This document shows, in pieces, positions 32,922 through 40,480 of a stretch of DNA of 64,000 bases. The notes beneath the pieces were generated by a model. The model had not been told where the DNA came from and ran no database searches. It saw only the letters and a list, made by a program, of their open reading frames with translations. Each line of letters starts with the position of its first letter. The stretch's first letter is position 1. The position numbers were made by a program, and so were the translations under genes. Origin of the DNA: Brevibacterium sp. RIT 803 (GTDB taxonomy: Bacteria; Actinomycetota; Actinomycetes; Actinomycetales; Brevibacteriaceae). The stretch is from positions 62,001-126,000 of the forward strand of contig NZ_JAFEMW010000005.1 in NCBI RefSeq assembly GCF_016892625.1. The letters are read 5' to 3'.

Positions 32922-34327
32922 GCACGTCTGCCGAAGGATCCGGAGGATCCACCGACGGTACAGGATCCACCGGCGGTACAGGATCCACTGGATCAGCAGG
33001 GAAAGCGGGTGAACTTCGCCGCAGCATCGGACTGACCGAACTCGTCTTCATCGGCCTGGTATTCATCGGACCGGCGGCTGCGGTCGGCGTCTTCGGCACG
33101 CTCGACGCGAACTCGGGCGGTGCCGTTGCGCTCGTCTATATCGTGGCCACGATCGTCATGTCGTTCACTGCGGTCAGCTATATGCGGATGTCGCGGGAGA
33201 TTCCGCGGGCAGGAACGGTCTTCGCCTACGCCTCGGCGGGAATCGGCCCGCGTGCAGGATTCACCGCCGGATGGATGATCCTCCTCGACTACCTGTTCAT
33301 TCCATCCGTGGCGTATCTGTTCACGGGCATCGCTCTGAACTCGATCTTTCCGAGCATTTCCGTGTGGCTGTTCACCGGCATCGCCGTCATTCTCACCACC
33401 GGCCTCAACCTTGCCGGCGTGAAGATCGCCTCACGGGTGATCACGCTCGTGGTGGTCATCGAAGTGCTCGTGCTCGGGCTGGTCCTCGTTCTCGGCATCA
33501 TCTATCTGGCAGCCAACGGGCCCAGCCGAGATTGGCTGTCCCCGCTCACGGGCGTGGGCGCGTTCTCGATCACTGCAGTTCTGGCCGCAGTGTCCGTGGC
33601 TGTTCTGTCCTATCTCGGCTTCGATTCTCTGGCGACATTCGCCGAGGAGGCCAAGGGCGGGCCGAAGATCGTCGGACGCGCCACCTTGGTGTGCCTTGTT
33701 CTGGCCGGCGTCTTCTTCGTGGCGCAGACCTGGGTGGGTAGTCTGCTCTCGCCGGTGTCTCCTGCCGAGCTGCAGGCCAACCCTGAGTTGGAGGGCGCAG
33801 CGTATTACGATGCCGTCGATGCCACCCTCGGGACGTGGGTGCAGTGGCTGCTGGCCCTGGCCAAGGCCGTCGGTGCGGCGTTCTCCGCCATGATCGGACA
33901 GGCCGCCGGATCACGAATCCTCATGGACATGGGCCGCAACGGCCAGGTGCCGAAGTTCCTTGGTCAGGTGTCGCCGCGGACCGGTGTTCCGTGGAAGGGA
34001 ATCCTCGTCGCGGCCGTCGGCAATGTCATCGTCGCCGGCTGGGCGACGACCCGCGCGGACGGTCTCGACCAACTCACGTCCATCGTCAACGTCGGCGCTC
34101 TGAGCGCGTTCATATTCGTACAGGCCTCAGTGGTCGGCTACTTCCTCGTCAAACGCCAGGGTTCCGAGACTCCGAGCTGGTTCACCCATGGGGCGATTCC
34201 GATCATCGGCGCCGTCCTGCTCGCCATCGTCCTCGTCAGCGCGAATCCCCTCGCCCTGATCATCGGTGCGGTGTGGCTGGCCATCGGTATCGTCGTGTAC
34301 CTGGTGCGCAACCACCGACGGGCCTGA
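32918..34327 (+). CDS. APC-superfamily amino acid permease
   Basis: A 469-residue carrier with about 12 membrane segments. The first carries the APC helix-break region (ELVFIGLVFIGPAAAVGVFG), followed by REIPRAGTVFAYAS and LGFDSLATFAEEAKGGPK, both typical of amino acid permeases. The first 30 residues are a Gly/Ser/Thr-rich repeat that is not part of the fold. ATG 32918 overlaps the cyclodeaminase stop (ATGA), so permease and enzyme are coupled and probably share a substrate or product. Confidence 0.86.
   Translation: MSTSAEGSGGSTDGTGSTGGTGSTGSAGKAGELRRSIGLTELVFIGLVFIGPAAAVGVFGTLDANSGGAVALVYIVATIVMSFTAVSYMRMSREIPRAGTVFAYASAGIGPRAGFTAGWMILLDYLFIPSVAYLFTGIALNSIFPSISVWLFTGIAVILTTGLNLAGVKIASRVITLVVVIEVLVLGLVLVLGIIYLAANGPSRDWLSPLTGVGAFSITAVLAAVSVAVLSYLGFDSLATFAEEAKGGPKIVGRATLVCLVLAGVFFVAQTWVGSLLSPVSPAELQANPELEGAAYYDAVDATLGTWVQWLLALAKAVGAAFSAMIGQAAGSRILMDMGRNGQVPKFLGQVSPRTGVPWKGILVAAVGNVIVAGWATTRADGLDQLTSIVNVGALSAFIFVQASVVGYFLVKRQGSETPSWFTHGAIPIIGAVLLAIVLVSANPLALIIGAVWLAIGIVVYLVRNHRRA
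32936..32986 (+). repeat. 18-bp GGATCC-containing repeats at the permease N-terminus
   Basis: GGATCC recurs at 32936, 32945, 32963 and 32981. From 32945 the unit GGATCCACCGRCGGTACA repeats with an 18-bp period, encoding Gly/Ser/Thr-rich hexapeptides ahead of the first membrane segment. Recent tandem duplication is likely. Confidence 0.75.
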
Positions 34328-34387
34328 CTGCGCAGACGGGCCCGACTGCTGGTCGGGGTCCGACTGCCGGGCCCAGCTTCGACCGGG

Positions 34388-34414
34388 CAGTGACACGGTC
34401 AGTCAGTGTCACTG
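34388..34414. terminator. Hairpin between convergent genes
   Basis: CAGTGACAC and GTGTCACTG form perfect 9-bp arms around a 9-base loop in the 122-bp gap between the ends of the permease and the downstream minus-strand gene. There is no T-run on either side, so it is a possible bidirectional terminator or simply a hairpin. Short GTCAG/TCAGGG repeats surround it. Confidence 0.4.
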
Positions 34415-34449
34415 TCAGTCAGGGTCGCCACGGTCGCTCAGGGTCACGC

Positions 34450-35469
34450 TCAGTCTTGGAGCCGGGTTGTGCCATCAATCCCACCTGAGGTGTTGAGCTG
34501 CTTGGCATAGCAGTAGTCGGCGCCAAGACCGTGCGATGAGCACCAGGACAGTGCCTCCTCCGGATCGTCGTATCCGATTCCCACGACCGTGACCCAGAAG
34601 TCGTCTTCTTTGAAGCTGGCGAAATCACCAGACCACACCAGCTGCACGCGAGGGAACTCCTCCCGCAGCCCTTGGTGTTCGGCGAGGATGTCCTTTTCCT
34701 TCCAGGTCTTCCCTTCGGCCTCAAGACCCAGCTTCTTCGAACTCAGCTGCGGCACCCATTTCCCGTTGAGGTCAGCCTTGACGCTGGGTCTGTCTTTTTC
34801 GATCAGCTGCTCAAGTGCCTTCGCCGGGTCATCCGACAGGGCTGGTGATTCCGAGGGATCGGGACTCTCTGAGGGACCTTGGCTTGATGAGGCCTCGCTT
34901 CCCGGGCTCTGCGCCTCCGATGCGGCGGGTGCGGCGACCGTGTCGCCGTCAGAGCCCTTGCCGAACAGAGTCGCTGCGCCCCATCCGATTCCGAGAGCGA
35001 CAACGACGATGAGAACCACGCCCATCGCGATATGCCCTCTCCGACTGCGGGACTTCCCAGCCGGTGCAGCGGCATCAGGCCCTTGCGCATAGTGGGCATT
35101 GGAGTTCTGTGACGGTGCCTGTTGGTGATTTGGGTACTGCTGGTGGTGTGGGTACTGCTGGTGCTGTGGATACTGTTGATACTGGCCATGTGGGGCCTGG
35201 GCCGAAGCGGATTCGCTCTGCGGGCGCTTCGGCCTGGGGTACGGGGACGCGGTGGGAGCCACAGGAGGCCCTTCGCCCCAACCATTGCTGACACGCTCTT
35301 CCGGCTGACCCCAGCCAGTATCGGGCTGTTGGTTCCAGCCCGCTTCCGACTGCTGATTCCACCCTGTGTTGGGTTGCCGCTGCGGTGGGTTCGCCCCGTG
35401 TCCTTGCTGACCGTTGCCGTTCCACGCAGGGTCGCGGCCACTCCCGGGTGGAGGTGGAATCTCACTCAT
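34450..35469 (-). CDS. Pro/Gln-rich membrane-anchored protein with a SPOR-like C-terminal domain
   Basis: A 339-residue protein in three parts. Residues 1-150 are Pro, Gln, Gly and Tyr rich, with WNQQ repeats and QYPQHQQYPHHQQYP runs. One membrane segment (GHIAMGVVLIVVVALGIGWG, about 165-188) follows a basic RSRRG stop. The outer part has a Ser/Pro/Glu linker and a folded domain (NGKWVPQLSSKKLGL...LAEHQGLREEFP...WVTVVG) that resembles the domain at the end of some actinobacterial Ser/Thr kinases. There is no kinase domain here. ATG 35469 follows a weak AAGGATC-type site. It is divergent from the large membrane protein at 35645. Function unknown; a cell-envelope role is a guess. Confidence 0.65.
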   Translation of the reverse strand: MSEIPPPPGSGRDPAWNGNGQQGHGANPPQRQPNTGWNQQSEAGWNQQPDTGWGQPEERVSNGWGEGPPVAPTASPYPRPKRPQSESASAQAPHGQYQQYPQHQQYPHHQQYPNHQQAPSQNSNAHYAQGPDAAAPAGKSRSRRGHIAMGVVLIVVVALGIGWGAATLFGKGSDGDTVAAPAASEAQSPGSEASSSQGPSESPDPSESPALSDDPAKALEQLIEKDRPSVKADLNGKWVPQLSSKKLGLEAEGKTWKEKDILAEHQGLREEFPRVQLVWSGDFASFKEDDFWVTVVGIGYDDPEEALSWCSSHGLGADYCYAKQLNTSGGIDGTTRLQD

Positions 35470-35560
35470 CAGCGGCTCTCGATCCTTCTTTGCGAAATGA
35501 GTCCTTGAGGACAACGTCCATGGTTTCACAAGCCTAATATAGGATTGCCACTACAAAATG

Positions 35561-35578
35561 AATATGCGCTCGCATATT
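35561..35578. promoter_or_regulatory. Palindrome AATATGCG-CT-CGCATATT in the divergent intergenic region
   Basis: Perfect 8-base arms flank a CT centre. The site sits between the two Pro-rich membrane protein genes, about 91 bp from one start and 66 bp from the other. An outer, imperfect repeat (AAGCCTAATAT near 35530 and ATATTGGCTT near 35574) encloses it. Probably a shared operator. Confidence 0.5.
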
Positions 35579-35644
35579 GGCTTATATCCAAATACACACC
35601 CCTCGCCTGCATCGAAGCAGACCCACACGGATGAAGGACCACTC

Positions 35645-38600
35645 ATGAGCGACTCATCTCACGACGCCAAAGACAACGGAGCCGCAGAAGAGTCGGACAG
35701 CACTGCCGTTGACGAGCCGGACAGCACTAACTCAGAAGAGCCGAAGAGCACAGAGACTTCACCCGCCACGAAGAGGCCCGAGCCCTCCCTTTCTGCGGCG
35801 TCTGGCTCGGAGACGCCCTCCCCTGCAGCCGGGCTTGACTCGAACAACGACGATTCGGACTCCACAGCGCGGTTCGCGCCTGGCTGGAACCAGAGCAACC
35901 AGCAGCAGTCCCACCTCTATGACTCAGAACCGCAGACGCAATCCCCAGCTCCATCCCCATCCCCATTTCCAGAAATGGGATCACCCCACCCGGGCCAGCA
36001 CTCCCCAGCCTCTAGCCAGGGCTCGCCAGCCTCTAGCCAGGACTCGCCATATCCTGCGTACGGCGCTCCCATCGGGCAGCAGCATCCCGACCCGAACTCG
36101 TACTACTCTCGCTCGGGCAGTCAGTCGAATGGGCACCCGGGAAGCCAACCGAGTGGATACTCCGGCAGCCAACCGGGTGGGCACATGGGCAACCAGCCCG
36201 GCGGCCACCTCGGCGGTCAGCCGCAAGGAGTTCCCTATCCTCAGCTTCCCCAATACCCTCAGCCTCAGATGTCTCCGTCGGCGGCGAAGTACCTGTCTGC
36301 GTTGAGCCAGGGAGCCACATGGCGCAGCGCCCTGATCCCGCCTGGGCTGGCCCTGCTGGCTGGAATCATCGTCTCGATCATCATCTCGGCGCTGCTCACC
36401 TCGATGAGCGACTTCACCACTCTCGCTGAAGAGACCGGTTTCAACACCGACGGAATCAGCTACGCGCTGCCCTTCGTCCTGCTGGCAATGTCCCTGTTCG
36501 GTTCGGCTGTATTCCGCTTCAACGTGCAGGCCGGAGACATGGGTCAGGCGTCGGGCAGCCTCTTCGCCTCGGGAGCACCGCTGCTCATCACCATCATCGT
36601 CATCGGTGTGCTGTGGTGGTTCACGAAGCGCAGCGAGCTCAAATCGCCGTCACCCAATCGCGGCGTCACCTGGATCCGCATCGGGATCACGACCTTGTCG
36701 ATGGCTTTCGTTCTGCTTCTTCTCGAACTGATCTTTGCGGCGCGCTTCTCCATCACAGAAAGCGGCGGGGTGGTCGATCTCGAGTTCTCCGCCGTGACCG
36801 TCCGTTCGTTCTTCCTGCCGCTGCTCACCGTCCTCATCACCAGCATCTGCGCAAGGATCGCCGGGCACTTCAAGGGCAGCGAGGCCATCGGTGCTCCCTT
36901 CCTGCGGTGGCTCGTCCCGCCCATTCTCGTGACGTGGACCCACCTCATTGTCGCCACCCTTGCCCTGTCGATCGTCGCAGTCTTCATCATTCCGCTGTCC
37001 TTTGACATGCCCTGGCAGACGATTCCAGCGCTCTTCATCAATGTGGGTCTGATCCTCACCATGCTTGTCCACCTCGGCGGAGTCAGCGCCTCGGCTCAGG
37101 GAGACATGATGGGCTTCGACTCCCGCGGGTTCTCGGAGTCACTGACCATCTTCAGCCGCGAGGCACCCGGGCAACTGTGGATCGGGCTGCTGGCGGTCGT
37201 GGCCGCCGTCCTTGTCGCAACCCTTGTCGCCACCGTGACTCGCCGTCCCTATTGGACAGTCGCCGGGGAGGACAAGGCGCAATGGTCCACTGCGTGGAAG
37301 ATTCCGTTGGCGTTCTGCGCTATCTGGGGACTGGTCTCCGTGCTGGCTGTCCCCCTCCGCATCCATCTGGAGGGGTCAGCCGCGGCTGCGTCGATGTTCG
37401 ATGGCTTCGGCACCGCCCGCGCTGGTGTCGGCCCTCTGGCCTGGTCGTTCCTCCTCTTCGCCCTCTGGGGCGTTGTCATCGAGGTTCTATCGAGGACCCT
37501 CGGCCCGCGGCTTGTCCTGACCGTTCCGGCCCTCGCGAAATTCTTCGCCGGACGGGCCGTCCACCCACACTGGGGTCAGGCGCTGGGTATGAGCGAACCA
37601 CGCCATCCCCTCATCCATCCAGACGCCGTCGCTGGCCCTGGTGCCGGAGCCGGTACGACAACTGCCGGCGCTGGTGCCGTTGCTGCTGCCGGTACCGGGG
37701 CCGCTGCTTCGGCCGACCCAAGCGTCCCGCAGTCAGGGCCCTCAGCGCACGCGGAACCTGGCGCGTATCCACCTCCAGGGGAACTTAGCGCGTATCCACC
37801 TCCAGGGGAACTTAGCGCGTATCCACCTGCAGGTGCCACCTATCCGATGCCCGCTCCCCCGAACGGCGCCTATGCCGGGCCCGGCTCGCCCCCGCCTCCG
37901 GGAACCGCACCTGCCCAACCCTTCAACAAGAAGAAGGCGACTCTGGTCGGCGTGATCAGCGGCTCGGCCGTACTCGCGATCGTCGCGGCACTCATCGTCG
38001 TCACGCAGGTCAACGGGAACACCTTCAGTCCTGAGGCCGCCGTAGAGAAGTATTTCTCCGAACTCTCCGATGGCGATGCCGAGGGCGCGCTGAAGATGGC
38101 CGATGTCGACGTGCCCACAGAGCAGCGGCAGCTGCTGACGAACGACGTCCTTGGCGCCGCAAAGGCCCTGCCGAAGGACGTCACCGTCGACGATGCCGAT
38201 GTCAACGGGAACTCGGCGACAGTGACCGCGACCTACGACGTCGGGGGAAGCAAGGGCACGACGAACTTCTCTCTGCATAAGGCGGGCAAGAAGGCCTTGT
38301 TCTTCGACGACTGGAGGCTGCAGGCGCCCGAGCTCTTCTACCTCTCCGTCGAGACTCCCGGTCTGAGCAAGGTCAAGATCAACGGCATCGATATCGAGAC
38401 CAGCGAATACGGCATCGCCCTTCCCGCTTTCCCGGGAATGTACACCATCGGACTCTCTGAAGTGACCGAACTGGTATCTGCAGACGAGATCGAGGCCCGA
38501 GCATTCTTCGCCGAGGAAGGCGACATGGAAGGGTACGAGCCTGCGCTGCTCGCGGCCCAGCCCACCGATGCCTTCCGCACCGAGGTGAACAAGCAGATCA

Positions 38601-38974
38601 AGACTCTCATCGACAGCTGCGCCAAGAAGACCGTCGCACAGCCCGATGGCTGCCCCTTCGGCTCCTACAGCGCCGAGAGCTACGACGCGACGAACATCAA
38701 ATGGTCGATCTCCTCGTATCCGACGGCCAGCGTGGGCGATCCTTCGGGCGAAGGCTACTTCGACCCCGAGGAATCCACCGGGCCCAACGCCGGACCCGCC
38801 TGGCCGATCTCGACAGAGACGACAGGTGAGGCGTTTGTGACGGGAAAGTACGACTCGTTCTTCGATGAATCAGACACCTTTGACGACACGGTGACGTTCT
38901 CGGTCGACGGCACCGCTGAGATCGTCGACGGCAAGGTCGTGATCAACATCGAGGGCGACCCGTACGACTTCTGA
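35645..38974 (+). CDS. Large modular polytopic membrane protein with extracytoplasmic C-terminal domain
   Basis: A 1109-residue protein. Residues 1-210 are disordered, rich in Ser, Pro, Gly, Gln and acidic residues. About ten membrane segments follow (roughly 220-630, beginning at SALIPPGLALLAGIIVSIII). Then comes a second Ala/Gly/Pro-rich linker and a single membrane segment (VGVISGSAVLAIVAALIVV, about 780). The last 330 residues are predicted outside and begin with YFSELSDGDAEGALKMADVD, a pattern of DUF4878/TcaA-like domains in envelope proteins. ATG 35645 fits the likely start; the open frame begins at 35558 inside the palindrome. I do not recognise a whole-length family. It is divergent from another Pro/Gln-rich membrane protein with the same general plan. 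Confidence 0.7.
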   Translation: MSDSSHDAKDNGAAEESDSTAVDEPDSTNSEEPKSTETSPATKRPEPSLSAASGSETPSPAAGLDSNNDDSDSTARFAPGWNQSNQQQSHLYDSEPQTQSPAPSPSPFPEMGSPHPGQHSPASSQGSPASSQDSPYPAYGAPIGQQHPDPNSYYSRSGSQSNGHPGSQPSGYSGSQPGGHMGNQPGGHLGGQPQGVPYPQLPQYPQPQMSPSAAKYLSALSQGATWRSALIPPGLALLAGIIVSIIISALLTSMSDFTTLAEETGFNTDGISYALPFVLLAMSLFGSAVFRFNVQAGDMGQASGSLFASGAPLLITIIVIGVLWWFTKRSELKSPSPNRGVTWIRIGITTLSMAFVLLLLELIFAARFSITESGGVVDLEFSAVTVRSFFLPLLTVLITSICARIAGHFKGSEAIGAPFLRWLVPPILVTWTHLIVATLALSIVAVFIIPLSFDMPWQTIPALFINVGLILTMLVHLGGVSASAQGDMMGFDSRGFSESLTIFSREAPGQLWIGLLAVVAAVLVATLVATVTRRPYWTVAGEDKAQWSTAWKIPLAFCAIWGLVSVLAVPLRIHLEGSAAAASMFDGFGTARAGVGPLAWSFLLFALWGVVIEVLSRTLGPRLVLTVPALAKFFAGRAVHPHWGQALGMSEPRHPLIHPDAVAGPGAGAGTTTAGAGAVAAAGTGAAASADPSVPQSGPSAHAEPGAYPPPGELSAYPPPGELSAYPPAGATYPMPAPPNGAYAGPGSPPPPGTAPAQPFNKKKATLVGVISGSAVLAIVAALIVVTQVNGNTFSPEAAVEKYFSELSDGDAEGALKMADVDVPTEQRQLLTNDVLGAAKALPKDVTVDDADVNGNSATVTATYDVGGSKGTTNFSLHKAGKKALFFDDWRLQAPELFYLSVETPGLSKVKINGIDIETSEYGIALPAFPGMYTIGLSEVTELVSADEIEARAFFAEEGDMEGYEPALLAAQPTDAFRTEVNKQIKTLIDSCAKKTVAQPDGCPFGSYSAESYDATNIKWSISSYPTASVGDPSGEGYFDPEESTGPNAGPAWPISTETTGEAFVTGKYDSFFDESDTFDDTVTFSVDGTAEIVDGKVVINIEGDPYDF
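36005..36046 (+). repeat. Tandem 21-bp coding repeat
   Basis: CCAGCCTCTAGCCAGGGCTCG and a copy with one change lie back to back (36005-36025 and 36026-36046), encoding repeated SPASSQG/SPASSQD in the disordered N-terminal region of the large membrane protein. Confidence 0.75.
37763..37828 (+). repeat. Tandem 27-bp coding repeat
   Basis: Two identical 27-bp units (37763-37789 and 37790-37816) and a third partial copy encode AYPPPGELS repeats in the linker before the last membrane segment. Base-for-base identity indicates recent duplication. Confidence 0.85.
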
Positions 38975-39034
38975 TCAGGGCCGGGTCGCTCCGGTCAGGG
39001 CTGGCTCCCTCTACTCACGGTTGGGTGGCACTGC

Positions 39035-40444
39035 TCAGGGCTGGATCGTCGACAGCAGGTTCAGCCCCTCAGCCACATAGTGTTCGCGCTCCTCGCTGGG
39101 CACCATGGCCCCTCCGGTCACCCAGACCAAGTGAGTGGCATCGGCATGGCGCGACCCCTCGCCGAGGTGGTCCATCGTTCGCCAGGGAACGGTGAGTCCC
39201 GCCGTCGCAGAAGGCTCGACATCGAGCCCCTCGGTCTGGTGGAGCACACCGACGCCTGCCTTGATGGCCTCGTCGGAGACAGTGGCGAATCCGGAGATCA
39301 GAGGGCTGATGACCGGACCGATGAAGCGCGAGGGGCGCGCCACAGCCAAACCGTCGGCGGCCGTGGCCCCGCTGAGGCTGATGTCCTGGACGCAGATCTC
39401 GCTGTGCAGACCGGTACGAACGCCGAGGAACATGGCGGGTGCTTGGCTCGGCTCCACGAAGATGCAGTGCACATCGTCACCGAAGACTTGTTTGAGTCCA
39501 TAGGTCACGCCGCCGGGGCCGCCGCCGATTCCGCACGGTAAGTACACGACGAGAGGGTGTTCAGCGTCGACTGTCACTTGTGCGGCTTCGAACTGGTCTC
39601 TGAGACGCAGAGCGGCCACCGAGTACCCGGCGAAGAGACTGCGTGAGTCTTCGTCGTCGACGAAGTGAGTGCGCGGTGCCCCTTCGGCGGACGCTCTGCC
39701 TGCCGACACTGCCTCGACGAAGTCTCCAGAGTGTTCGATGACGTCGACACCATGACTGCGCAAGAGCTCCTTCTTCCACTCTCGAGCGTCGGCCGACATG
39801 TGCACCGAGGCGGCGAAGCCGAGTGCCGCACTGAGAATGCCGATCGACAGTCCCAGGTTTCCGGTGGAACCGACGACGATCCGGTGAGTTGCGGCGAGCG
39901 CGCGAAACTCCTCGGCGCTGTAGGTGGCGGGATCGTTCGGGTTCAGTCTGTGGCCGGCGGCGACCACCTCGGCGTATTCGAGGACCTCGTGGAAACCACC
40001 ACGCGCTTTGATCGATCCGCTGATCGGAAGAGCATCGTCGCGTTTGAGCCACAGTCTGCCGGGCAGTTCGACACCGAGGCGCTCGTTGAGATCCGCCTGC
40101 GCAGCATCGGCAGGGACGAGCGGGGATTCGATGATTCCTTCGGCGGCAGCAGTCTCCGGGAAGGTTTCGGCGAACCACGGCGCGAACCGTTCGAAGCGCT
40201 GGGCGGCTCGATTCATAACGGTCGGGTCTACATCGGCGTGGTGTTCCACTCCAGTTTCTTCGTTCGCGGCCATATTCTGCAGTACGTCGGCACTGGGATC
40301 GAGGTCGGTGCGCAACCAGAAAGTCGGTTCACCAGCAGCCAGGGACCGGATTATCGGGTCGGCAGCATCGAAATCGACCCCCGGCTGCGGTGGAGGCTGC
40401 GGCCGCGGCTGAGGTTGCGGTTGATGCTGTGATTGAGAGGGCAT
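39035..40444 (-). CDS. dsdA: D-serine dehydratase (D-serine ammonia-lyase)
   Basis: A 469-residue PLP enzyme of fold type II. The cofactor Lys146 is in SGSIKARGG, NLGLS follows VVGSTG, and the phosphate-binding loop is CGIGGGPGGV. The length and the FIGPVISPLISG region match DsdA rather than threonine dehydratase. It turns D-serine into pyruvate and ammonia. The first 22 residues are an unusual Gln/Pro repeat (QPQPQPRPQPPPQP) not present in E. coli DsdA. It lies 36 bp after the deacylase gene in the same direction, as the last gene of an importer-deacylase-dehydratase operon. Confidence 0.92.
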   Translation of the reverse strand: MPSQSQHQPQPQPRPQPPPQPGVDFDAADPIIRSLAAGEPTFWLRTDLDPSADVLQNMAANEETGVEHHADVDPTVMNRAAQRFERFAPWFAETFPETAAAEGIIESPLVPADAAQADLNERLGVELPGRLWLKRDDALPISGSIKARGGFHEVLEYAEVVAAGHRLNPNDPATYSAEEFRALAATHRIVVGSTGNLGLSIGILSAALGFAASVHMSADAREWKKELLRSHGVDVIEHSGDFVEAVSAGRASAEGAPRTHFVDDEDSRSLFAGYSVAALRLRDQFEAAQVTVDAEHPLVVYLPCGIGGGPGGVTYGLKQVFGDDVHCIFVEPSQAPAMFLGVRTGLHSEICVQDISLSGATAADGLAVARPSRFIGPVISPLISGFATVSDEAIKAGVGVLHQTEGLDVEPSATAGLTVPWRTMDHLGEGSRHADATHLVWVTGGAMVPSEEREHYVAEGLNLLSTIQP

Positions 40445-40480
40445 GTTGGCAGACTCCGATTCGCGTTGGTGTGGACCATT

